Below, piece by piece: positions 1 through 9,721 of a stretch of 64,000 bases of DNA. The DNA is from Oxytricha trifallax (lineage: Eukaryota; Ciliophora; Spirotrichea; Sporadotrichida; Oxytrichidae). The stretch's first letter is position 1; each line of letters opens with the position of its first letter. The notes beneath the pieces were generated by a model. That model saw only the letters and a list, made by a program, of their open reading frames with translations. It ran no database searches and had not been told where the DNA came from. The position numbers and the translations under genes are program-made. The DNA lies in assembly GCA_000711775.1 (NCBI GenBank), contig ARYC01001494.1, positions 22,075 to 86,074 of the forward strand, given 5' to 3'.

Positions 1-335
1 GATTATAATTGATTTTAGGAATAATTTGAGTTAATACTGATCATTGATTTATTTCACATTTCTCTCAAATGAATGGCCAATATATCTCATGAATAAACTC
101 TATTTATGTATAAAAAAATGGTAAAATTATTATAAAATGCCAATATAATACAATCATAGTGTGAATCTACATTTTGAAACTTAACTAAAATTGGATAAAT
201 TAAATAAACTTTTAAATTATGATTATAATCTCAATTTGAATCATTGCTATATTACTAATATTAAAGTTTAAAAGGTTTTATTTAATAAAAGCCAATTAAA
301 AACATCCGTATTCACTAATTAGCACTACTAAACTG
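1..335. other. AT-rich leader, no gene seen
   Basis: Very AT-rich sequence with stops in all frames under the ciliate code. I see no coding signal, repeat or RNA gene. It precedes the start of the RRM gene and probably holds its 5' flank. Confidence 0.5.
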
Positions 336-3300
336 ATGAGTGATAATGATCAAAGTAATAATAAAATTATCGATAAAATATCAACGAATAACTTAAGTAA
401 GAAGAGAATGGCCGGGGATAGACCAAATTTAACACAATATTTTAGATGTAAAATTATAACATATAAAGCGATAATGGAAGAGTTACGCTATATCATTTAG
501 ATTTGTACTATTCATATGATACTAGATTTTCGGAGTAATCCAGGGGAATAAACGATAAGCGTAGGAGGCATCGTTCTAAAAATAGAAGGCGTAGAAAGAA
601 CAAAAGAATGCAAAAGCCTGCTACTAATATTGCTTTTATTTCAATAGCTTCCATATAGAATAATTTATAGTAATTTATCTTTTAATGTCTTCGTAATAAA
701 ATCTTATAAATATTACCCTTGGGATTAGTGGAGGGAACGGCAGGACATGGGAGCATGATTGAAGAAGAAACGATGACGGCAGAAATAACAGAGACAGAGA
801 AAGAGATCGATACAAAAATAAGTCAAATGAAAATAATATCTCTTATCATCTTTTACTCCATTAAGATTTATAAAATTTATATGAAACTTTTGATGATGAT
901 GATGATGACAGCATGAACATGGTCCTACCTCCAATCCCTGGTCGAAATAATAATTACAATAGTAACAACATTGATAGATAGCGAAATCGAAATATAGAGA
1001 AAGTATAATTGATTTGGAGTAGTTAATTAAAATTAAATAAATAATAATTAATATTCGTGGAAGTTAACTTTAAAGAAACCTAGACAATATGGTAGTCGAT
1101 CAATATAGAATTTAAAATTAGCTGGACTTTACCCTTGTTGCAACGAACTTATCTCGTAGCAGCAGCGAGATAACGAGACCCAATTATTGTTTTTAATTTA
1201 CTAAACAAATAACTCATAAATCAAGGTCGAGTCATCTCGCTGTAACTACGCGATAAGGTCGTTGCGCCAAAAGTAAAGTTCAGCTAATTTTGAATTTATA
1301 TCGAACGACTACCATATTGTCTAGTTATTTATAAAAGTTAACTTCCACGAATTTTAATTGTTTCTTTAATTTTAATTAAATACTCCAAATCAATTATTCT
1401 TTAGCATTAATAAATTCACCAGACATTCTCCAACCTACAAATAAGACTCAAACAGAAAAATTAACAATAAATATTTCACAAATTTACGCACTTCTAATAA
1501 CAGTAAAGCCAATAATGAAAGCTTGATGAATACTAAGAATATAGAAATTCAGAAACAACAAGATTTGAATGAAAATCTTACAGTGTAGATCTAGCAAGAG
1601 AGTAGTAGTACTTAATTTACTCAAAGTAACAACAACAATAATGACAAGCAATAAATAATAAATGATCTTCTTACTACCTAGCAAATGGGAGTTCAAATGA
1701 TAAATAAACTGTAGATAGGTAAAAGTAGTAATGCAAAGAGTCCTTTCGGAGTGGAAGTTCTTAGTAGAAGAATAATTCAAATAGCGAATAGCAATAACAA
1801 CAGTCATAATTAAAATTTTCTTAAGAAATAGATCGATTTAAGAACTGGTAAAGTCAGTACCATTTAAAGTGCATATAAGAGTGATTTTAGCAATAGATTA
1901 AATGCTAAAATCACTTCATCAGGATTGAATAAAACTCTTGATAAATATACAGTGAATTAGACCTTGAGGATGGATCAGATTATACAAAAAAGCAGTGAAA
2001 GAAATAGGAGTGATCATAGTGGACTAAAGAAACTTGAAATAATTAGACCTATTAACAATAGCACGAGTCAAGATTAAATAGATAAGTTAGACATTTAGAA
2101 AAATATCGGATAGCGAATAGAGTCAAAAGAGGCTGGGGAAATATCACCGCCTTAAGATAAATAAAAAGACATTGGTTTTAATAAAGGACCTTAAAAAGAT
2201 AAAGGTATGTAGAGATAAATAAGTAATGACAAAAAGAGCTAGCCCAAATCCTTGAAAGAAAGCGAGAAGCATAGCAAAATTAAGCAAACTAATGAATTAT
2301 CGTCATCAAATATTTTAATTTAATATTTTGAGGGTTTCTAAAATATAGACATAAGTAAGTGGATTTAGAGCGCTAGTAAAGGTCTGATTAATATTATAAT
2401 AAAAAACAAGCAAATAATAGTAGATTAAAAAGTACCGAGCAAATAGACTAAAAAGGGAAGATGGGTAAAACATAAATTAAGATAATCTGAAAAACGAACA
2501 TCTAATGATAGAAAGAAATAAACGAGATAAAAACGTTCAAAATCAAGAGAAGATAAAACCTAGAGGATAAATGATTGACAAGATTGATATTCAAAAATTG
2601 ATAGAGAAAGAAAAACATCTAAAGAGCAGGGTTTCAGTAGAGCTCTGTAAAGAGTTTAAACAAGGTCTAGATCCGCACAAAGGCTGAGAAATGATAGAAA
2701 TAGTTCTAGAGAAAGATTTATTTAGAAAAACTAAAATCATGATAGAAAATGAGACAATAATCGAGAAAGAATTTGTGATTCAAGAAATAATATTGATTCT
2801 TAAGTTAGAAGAAAAGAGCAACCAAAAATAGATAGAAGTAAAAGAATAAGCGAAAGTAAGCAGAGAACTTTGAAAATTATTTAGAATGGAAATGAATAGT
2901 CATCTTTTAGTAGCCATATAGGCACAAATAATTTAATGCTTTAACAATAATTAACACATACAAGTTTTCCTTAGCAATTTGGTTAAAACTTTAAAACTGG
3001 TGCTCCTTTTAAACAATAAAGAAGAAAATCAAAATCTAAATCTCACTCTTCACATTCTAAATAAGCTTAGACTCCTGCATCATCTGATTCTTCTTAAGCC
3101 TATTTCTAGCTTTGCCAATTAATAAATTAATCTAAAGATGCTGTGAACTCTGAAGATGCTATTAGAAAATTTGAGAATACTGAAGATGCCCTTAAAGAAA
3201 AGAAAATCTTGCGAACTGACTCTATGAAAGGAGCTAAAATTGATGTGCGTCTATTCATAGGTCAAATACCTAGAACTTGGGATGACATTAAAGTAATGCT

Positions 3301-3783
3301 CTACTTTAAAAGATTTGGTTCAACTCTTGAAGCTAAAATTATAAGAGATAAAGGCAATAACTCACATAAGGGTTGCGAGTTTATTCGATGCATGAATTTT
3401 CATGAAGCTGATTATATTTTGAAGGTTTATAAAGTTTCAAGGAAAATGAAGCAGAAAAGAAGTAGATCAAGATCACAACAAAAATAAATGAGAGGCCCTC
3501 AAAAAGATTTTAGATTCAAAGGTAGTGCTGATAACAAAAGAAATTCGATGAATAACAAAATTAAAGTAGGAGCTATTAAAACTGAAGACAGCAAAAGTTA
3601 AAACTCAAATAAGTCAGCAAGATCAAATAGTTCCTTAAGCGATGATAACTCCTCCATCAATGAAAGCAAAGATGAGGAAAGCTCAGATGAAAACTAAAAA
3701 TATTACAATGAGGATTCTGGTGCAATACTCAGCAAATAACAGGTTAGATACGCTGATGGTGAACTCGAAAGACTTAAAACTTG
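336..3783 (+). pseudogene. Ser/Arg-rich RRM protein (CELF/Bruno-like), interrupted, with in-frame TGA
   Basis: Read with TAA/TAG as Gln, the frame is open from about 1397 to the TGA at 3781-3783 apart from three TGAs, with earlier coding blocks at about 336-406, 520-640 and 721-1003. The product is basic and rich in R, S, K, N and Q (RS/RD/RE runs). One RRM lies at about 3240-3430: RNP2 RLFIGQIP, then TWDD, then an RNP1-like HKGCEFIR, closest to the CELF/Bruno type. An RNA-binding or splicing role is inferred from the family. The gap at 640-720 is an intron or IES. A foldback element sits at 1004-1396 and its removal restores the frame. In-frame TGA occurs at 760-762, 2576-2578, 2585-2587 and 2750-2752, mostly where Arg (CGA) would fit the RD/RE context. 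So this is either a decayed copy or a gene needing further processing. Start chosen at the first ATG giving an open, polar N-terminus. Confidence 0.65.
1004..1396. mobile_element. TA-bounded foldback (MITE/IES-like) element
   Basis: Terminal inverted repeats begin TAATTGATTTGGAGTA and end TACTCCAAATCAATTA. The arms pair over well over 100 bases, including the conserved stretches around 1081-1110 and 1300-1325, leaving a short central loop. TA flanks the element on both sides (1004-1005 and 1395-1396). Removing it with one TA joins codons ...GAG AAA GTA / TTC TTT AGC... in frame with the downstream Gln/Asn/Ser-rich coding sequence. No protein is encoded. It resembles a Tc1/mariner-type MITE or a transposon-derived IES. 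Confidence 0.75.
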
Positions 3784-4042
3784 ATATTTTTAATAATTGA
3801 CAAATAAATTTTTCCTTCATTTTAAGTTATTTCTGCTCCTATATAATCTTTTATCACTCATATTGTTTAAAATTAATTTAATTAAAAGAATTAATGCTGC
3901 TTATACTAGGTATAGTAAATCTTGAAAAAGTAGATCAATAAAAACTTTACTTTTGCCACATAAACAAAGCAAAACAAGTGTCTAATTCAAATAAACTCTT
4001 CACTACTTTGATATTGAGGAACTCTACCTCTTCAAACACAAT
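3784..4042. other. Short AT-rich spacer before TBE copy 1
   Basis: Non-coding spacer between the RRM gene stop and the TBE left end. The bases next to the TBE (about 3990-4042) might be the continuation of the truncated Rep element on the other side of the TBE, but similarity is too weak to claim. Confidence 0.3.
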
Positions 4043-4160
4043 CAAAACCCCAAAACCCCATAATGAGGTTTATAAGTGCTTTGAATTGTAGGGAATTAGT
4101 TAGGGGTTGGATTATTAATAGGTTTTAATGTGAAATTGAAAGTATGTGAATTTAATTTAA

Positions 4161-5601
4161 TCACTCAAAATGAACTTTTGGAACATGTGGAAGTGGTCTG
4201 AAGTTTATTTTGCTTAACCATAACTCTATTTGCTCTATTGATATATCTGATCTTGAGTTAGGTTTGATTATTATTTACTCGACCATTTATTTTATTGACT
4301 GAGAGACTCTAGTTTTGTCTATAAACTGCTTTTTTCTATGCTTAGCATCTTTCTCACACTTTGTAGAGTAGTAATCGATGCGAAACATATCACACTCTAT
4401 TATTATAGCTGCTAAAGCCTACACATCCCACTAAAAGTCTCCATCTCTTAAGTCTTCTCTTTCTGGATAATAGAATGGAGTTCCCATAACAGTTCCTTGC
4501 CTTTATACTTTCACCCTTAAAGCTCTGTTGAAGTCAATTATTGTCACTCTTACAGGTGAGAAGTTTATCATAATATTCTCAGGCTTCAAATCTCTGTGAA
4601 CATAGCCTAGCTTGTGCAGTTCTTTTATACCTTGCAAAGTTTAAGTTGCTATTAAAGGAAGCTCCTTTGATCTGTAATGAAATCTCTGAGGATCATTTCA
4701 TAGAGTGAGAGTCTGAAAGCAACATGATCCTTTGCAAGAAGAACAGCATCTAGCTTGATTAAGTAACTACACTCTTTAAACTTTGCTTGAGTGAGTACTT
4801 GATACTCATTTGTAATCTCCATCTAATATTTAGCATCACTTAAGAGATAGTTGAAGAGATAAACCTTGTAATCATATTGATGATCATTGATAACTTTCTT
4901 ATCAAAGGAGTCTTCTAAGATAAGGTAGCTTTAAGGGAAGTGTCTAGGTCAATTTAAGAAAGAACTGGAATTTTCTTGTATTGAATTTGATCATTATTTT
5001 TGTTATTTCAGAGGTCAGTTGGTCGCTTGCCTTCCTTACATACTATACTCTAACTCTCTAGCTTATTCAGGTACCTCCCAATTAGAATATTCCCTAGCTT
5101 TTCTTTTGTTAAAAAGCTTAAGCTCAACTTCATGCTTTTCAATTTCTCTATCTTTCTTGTGAGCATTTAAAAGATGCTTCCTCAAGTCTCTTATATGAGA
5201 GTGCTGCTTATAGCACTCAAAGCAATCATACTTTCCATCTATTTTATCATGCTTTAAGTATACAGTGATCTTGGCTTCTCTATGCTCCTTCATATGCCTA
5301 TGCCAGCTTGACTTATAAGCAAAATCTCGCTCGCATAGCTCACAAAAATATACTTCAACTACTTCAGTTTGTATAAGAATTTCATTAATACCTTTCTCTT
5401 CCTCTCTGTCTCCCACACACTTGTTTGCCATTTATTTTCTATTATTAATTTCAATTTTAATAACAGAGACCTCAAGTTATAGATCTGGTAGATCTTTATG
5501 AGAGTTCATCTCACAGCTTTCACAGTTTTTATTGCTGCCAAAGGTAAGTCTCATATAGATTGAAGGGAGTGCTGTTATTTTTCTCAAAATTTTAGCGCTT
5601 A
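4161..5601 (-). pseudogene. TBE copy 1 57-kDa zinc-finger/protein-kinase gene, broken
   Basis: Two C2H2 zinc fingers lie at about 5180-5350 (CELC..FAYKSSWHRHMKEH and CFEC..HIRDLRKHLLNAH). They are followed by a kinase-like domain with HRDLKPEN, an IIDFNRA motif where DFG is expected, and GTPFYYPE. The product is known in TBE elements, but its role in transposition or elimination is not established. Compared with copies 2 and 3, the initiator ATG is now ATA (5599-5601), and a frameshift near 4670 separates the N-lobe from the catalytic loop. The terminal TGA is at 4161-4163. It is divergent from the small gene at 6141, with a repeat-rich spacer between. Confidence 0.8.
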
Positions 5602-5699
5602 TATTTAAATTTTTCGAATTTTAAATTATAAAACTGCCTCTATAACTGAGAGCTTATATAAAGGATTTGCAAGTTTGCAAGTATCAAGGGGAGTTTTTA

Positions 5700-6000
5700 G
5701 AGTAATCGAGAAGAATTATGAGTGTTAAGAGATGATCCAGCTCTACATATGGGTGAGGAAGTAACCATTTTTACTTTCAATAATAAGTTGATTATAGTAC
5801 GTACCGATTTAGGAGGTGCACCTAATTAAGTTCGTACTGCTTTAGAAGGTATTTTGTGATTTTATGATTAAATTTAGGGTACTCCTAATTAAGTACTAGC
5901 ATTTTAGGGTCTGCTACTAATTAAGTACGTACCAATTTAAATTTAAAAATATGGAACTATAACAGTAGAAATTGATATCAATCTCTCAAGTTTGAAACCA
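5700..6000. promoter_or_regulatory. TBE divergent intergenic spacer with short repeated motifs
   Basis: Between the divergent 57-kDa and small genes there are repeated, partly inverted copies of motifs such as CTAATTAAGTACG, TTAGGAGG and GTACC. The same motif class occurs in the equivalent spacer of TBE copies 2, 3 and 4. A bidirectional promoter or element-specific binding array is an inference from position only. Confidence 0.4.
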
Positions 6001-6140
6001 GTTCTCAAAACTTTCTCCATATCCTTCTTAGAGGTTGACCTCCTATAGGATGCCCATATTTAATAGTAAGTTTTACAGAGGTATATAATTGAAATCAATA
6101 AACTTAAATTTGAATATCATTTCTAAGATCTGTAAACAAG

Positions 6141-6930
6141 ATGGAGTCAATGAATGATGCAATGAAAAGAGTGCAATCACAAGAATTGATTCAAAAATTT
6201 ATAAGTAAAGAGGATTTGCACCGCTACCTGGTGCAGCAAGGTAAGGAACTCATAGAACTAATCTTGATTATGTAGTTGGTTTGTTTTTGCCAACGATTGA
6301 AGGCACTAAAATTTCATTTCTAAGAGCAATACTCTGCGAAGAAAAGAAAGCATTGAAAACTTAAGATGTAAAGTTTGCAAGGATTCCTAACTATCCAGAG
6401 ATCTCAGTGACTAACCTATAGGACGACGCTATGAATGACCCAGATATTCGCAGTATCTGCCTACTTAGAAGTAGTTATCAAATAAACTACCTGAAAGAAA
6501 CTATTTCTTTGGCATACTTGCAACTATCAAAGGTGTTTACTTGAAAGAAATTATTCAAGAATCTCATAAGAAGAGGTACAGCATCTCTCCAGAAGACAAG
6601 AACAAACAAAGCATCAAGATAAGTGAGTGCTGACTCTCAGAGCTGCAGAAGCACACTTATATTTCAAATAAGATTTTTAATTTAACTCTTTAGAAAAATC
6701 TGGTTCTGGCATCTTCTTAATGAAGGAATAGAGCAAGCTTAACAGAGAGCGAAAGTTACACACAAAGTATAAAAATAGCAAGAGACTTTATTCAAATATT
6801 TAGCCGCCAGAGTCAATGAACATAGATGCTGGAACTGGCAGCAAGAGAAGAAACATAGGAGGAGGGAAGCAACAGGAGGAAGAAAAGAAGAAGTAGCCAG
6901 CTCCTGCTAAAGAATTTGAAATGTTTTATA
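6141..6930 (+). pseudogene. TBE copy 1 small ("22-kDa") gene, broken
   Basis: Begins MESMNDAMKRVQ and aligns along its length with the same gene in the other three TBEs. Defects: a frameshift near 6250 after the YLVQQG segment, and a TGA at the position of a Trp conserved in copy 4 (ISESWLSEL). The conserved 26-base intron seen in the other copies is here at 6668-6693 but its GT donor has become AT. After it the conserved tail continues (GIFLMKE, then MNIDAG and a KRRN basic stretch). The function of this TBE protein is unknown. No domain recognised. Confidence 0.75.
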
Positions 6931-6969
6931 TACTCATTAAATAAACATTCACTCTCCCTTCTAACACAC

Positions 6970-8503
6970 TTTTAAGCCAACTAATTATCTACTCTCTTCG
7001 CTGAATTTTTAATAAAGTCAACTGTATCGATATGTAGGTCGTGCATCATGTGGTATAGCAGCAATTTCTTATAATGACCTTTTAATATACCCCAGTAGAA
7101 TTCAATTCCATTAAACTGTGGGCTGTAAAGCACGTTGAACACTGGTGTTATTCTTAGTTGTTCATATTTCTTCCTTGATTCTTTAGTCTTATGAACAGAA
7201 AGATTATTAACGAATAGTATAATCTCTTATTCAGGGTACTTCTCTCTCAGCTGCTCTAAGAACTTAATATACTGCTATGTCTTATTGCTAAAATACAAAA
7301 GAATAGGAAATTGTGAAAGTTAAAAATACAAAAAACTGCCATATAATTGAAAGTTGAAATATAATTACAATTAATTGAAGAAAATGTCTAATAAATGAGA
7401 GAGATTTTACAATTTTATTTTTGTAATATACTAACTGTCTTTTTTTATTATTATGTGAAATAATTTTTATATTAGTTTCCTCAAATAATTCTATTTGAGC
7501 GGAGCTAGTATGTATAATTATTAATAATGCATAATGTACTGATTTGTTTATTTGCGCGTTTATAAGCTTTTAATGCTACTTCTACGTATAATCATTTTGA
7601 ATGTATATATTCTGCATCCAGTCCTTAAAATTCACAAGTTTTAATATTTTCATTTTTTTAAGATTAGGTTTAGTTTGTATCCTAAAATCTAAAAGAAAGT
7701 ATTAATAAACGAAATAGAGTATAAAAAATGAATATTAAGTATTACATTGCTTTAAAATGCAATTCTTTATTGTCTTCGCTTATATCCATTTTTGTTAATA
7801 ATAATCTTAATATATTCTGTTTTAATTACATATATTAACAATTTTTAATTTTCAAAAAATTCATAACAATAATTGAGCGAGGATGAATAACATAGGTTTC
7901 TAAACCAGCATCCTCGCTAATACCTCCAAGAATTGCCATTGTTTATACCTTGACTTTCTAGTCATTACCTCTATATTACTATGCCTCTTATACCAAGACT
8001 TCTAGATGAAAGAGTTGAAGGTAAACAAAGCCTCGTCAGCATGAATAAACTTAATATTATTCTATTAAGCTCTCTGCATTTAATCATAAATATAATTTAA
8101 ATTGTTGTTGTAAAATGGCAGAGTGAAATTACTCTCTTAATACGATTCACACCTTTGTAATAGATACCATTTCGTCTATAAAAGTTAGCAACAGTTTATG
8201 CAGAGATCTTCAACTCAGGGAACTGGCGGTGAAACATAGTAGCTCGTTGGTCGAGAGAGAAGCGAGCCCAATACTTCAAAGTTTTTTCATTGATAAGATA
8301 ATCAATATGCTTCTATAAAAATTTTGACTTCCTCTTAGGCTAAGAATTCAGCTATAATAGCTTTAATTACACAGCTTTCAAGCAGTGTACAGGTTTGACT
8401 TATTCACTATATATATATCACATCCATATAGCAGTTTAACACTAAATCTATATACTCTTCATCATAGATAGACCCTAAATTTCGCTAATTTTTTTTCCTC
8501 ATT
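6970..8503 (-). pseudogene. TBE copy 1 transposase (IS630/Tc1-like), broken
   Basis: Related throughout to the transposases of copies 2-4: first Asp in FIHADEA, second Asp in the segment equivalent to LFVDNLSVHK, Glu in NGIEFYW. It starts at the ATG at 8501-8503 near the right inverted repeat. It is disabled by a deletion of roughly 60 bases near 8400, several indels, and the 7283-7871 insertion, which splits the gene between HPRSI and the KT.QYIKF segment. TBE transposases act in developmental DNA elimination as well as transposition (known from Oxytricha). This copy cannot encode an active enzyme. Confidence 0.85.
7283..7871. mobile_element. TA-flanked insertion inside TBE copy 1, related to the Rep-element ends
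   Basis: A TA lies at each boundary (7283-7284 and 7870-7871). Removing the insert with one TA rejoins the transposase codons (..CGC TCA ATT AAG ACA..). The left end (TATTGCTAAAATACA, then AGAATAGGAAATT) closely matches the outer end of the Rep-element fragment at 9556 and resembles the end of the 41916-43838 element. The right end shares only the terminal TATTG.TA. No protein is encoded. It is best read as a short non-autonomous relative of the Rep-element family. Confidence 0.65.
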
Positions 8504-8607
8504 TTGCTATTTGACCTATTTTCTCTGCAAACCCCAATAAGACCCCAACTATACCCTACAAATCAAAGCACTCATAAACCTCACTAAAGAGTTTTGGGGT
8601 TTTGAAT

Positions 8608-9225
8608 GTGATGTTATATTTCTATTAGTCTTGGCATATTTACTAAAGAGCATCAGAATCAGCTAAATTCTTATTAATAAATTTCTTGAATGTAATTGGG
8701 CCGTTAGCAACATTTTCAGCAACATATTCTTTCATAAAGAATTTAGAATTTCTTTTCTGGGGTATTAGATTTATCTGATCAAGAGTCTTTCTGGCAGCAA
8801 TCTTCCCATATTCTAATTGCATTTGTTCCCCATCTCCGTATACATTTAATGGCCCCGAGTGTAATGTGGAGAACTCTTGTTTTGATTTAATACCGGTATC
8901 AGTCATGTTGAGTCCAAGTTTTTGAAATAGCAAGTATCCACCTCGCTTTTTATTCTTAAAATACTCTCTATTAATTCCAACTGAATCTCTGGAAACTATA
9001 ATATGGCAGTATGTAGTTTTAGCAATCTAATCGTTGAATGCGTTGATTTCTTTTATCTAGGGCTAGTTCTATTAAAGCTTTTCATGTAATTTTTATAATA
9101 TGGCTACCTCTGCGAGGCCAAAAATCTTCAAAAAGAAATCGAGCCTGTAGTTATAACTCTTAGGATTCTTAGAGATTTTTGAGTAACTGAATCTGAATAG
9201 CCCTTAAAAGTAAAATTAGAGGGCA
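8608..9225 (-). pseudogene. Rep-like protein, N-terminal fragment
   Basis: Shares an extended region with the intact-length relative at 42185-43557, including RLDFFLK, VSRD, GINREYFK, LEYGKIAAR and the NLADSDAL segment. It runs into the TBE at 8607, so the helicase domain is missing. Near the N-terminus the frame needs at least one shift relative to the longer copy. The conserved N-terminal region has no motif I can assign to a known nuclease family. Confidence 0.7.
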
Positions 9226-9556
9226 TGTATTTCAACATTCATCCGAGTGAGCCATTTTTAAAAGTAATTAATTAAATGAATTTAAATAATCATCTTTATA
9301 TATTTGCACAGACTTTAATATTATATATCTGCAGAGTTGCACAATCTGCAGGGTATGTTTTTATATTTGCACAATTATATTTTTGCACACTTGCACAATT
9401 TTAAATATATATATTTAATTATAAAGTTTGGTCATAATTATTATTAAACTCAAAATAGAATTAAAGCATTATGAAATCATTGGCAGTTGTAATAGCATAT
9501 AATAATAGCACGTATTTGTATTTCTTTAATTTCCTATTCTTATGTATTTATCAATA
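8608..9556 (-). mobile_element. Truncated Rep/SF3-helicase element, cut by TBE copy 1
   Basis: Holds the N-terminal part of the Rep-like gene and one terminal repeat, in the same arrangement as the right half of the element at 41916-43838. The terminal region (about 9255-9556) has repeated TTTGCACA-type motifs and the conserved block GGCAGTTGTAAT, and ends ...TATTTATCAATA at a TA. The element stops at the TBE insertion site. The helicase half was not found on the other side of the TBE. Confidence 0.7.
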
Positions 9557-9721
9557 TTATATTTTATTTTATAATAATTGTGTTTTTATTTTAATTTCAT
9601 TCATTTATTAATGATTGAGGATCTGTTTCTCTTAAGATGACTAAATTTATATTTTTTTAATGGTCAGTATTCTATGCTATATCCTGTTAAATTAACAAAT
9701 TAAAAAAGTGGATACTTATAT

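Larger units (their letters stand above)
4043..8604. mobile_element. TBE: TBE transposon copy 1 (complete ends, degraded genes)
   Basis: Both ends carry the 17-base C4A4 telomere repeat CAAAACCCCAAAACCCC (right end inverted, slightly diverged) followed by a roughly 75-base terminal inverted repeat. The target duplication is AAT (4040-4042 and 8605-8607), matching the ANT target of TBEs. Gene order from the left is 57-kDa zinc-finger/kinase (minus), small conserved protein (plus), transposase (minus). Without the 7283-7871 insertion its length is about 4 kb, the family norm. All three genes are broken. It is inserted in the Rep-element fragment that continues at 8608. Confidence 0.93.

Noticed and set aside
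719-934. Overlapping standard-code reading frames on both strands
   Set aside because: The RS/RD-rich frame of the RRM gene explains this stretch. The others are shadows with no family features.
3784-4042. Missing helicase half of the 8608-9556 Rep element to the left of TBE copy 1
   Set aside because: Only a few bases next to the TBE look similar. No Walker motifs or inverted repeat were found there.
4043-4060. CAAAACCCCAAAACCCC as a true chromosome end
   Set aside because: It occurs internally in inverted pairs with 3-base target duplications, so it is the TBE terminus and not a telomere.
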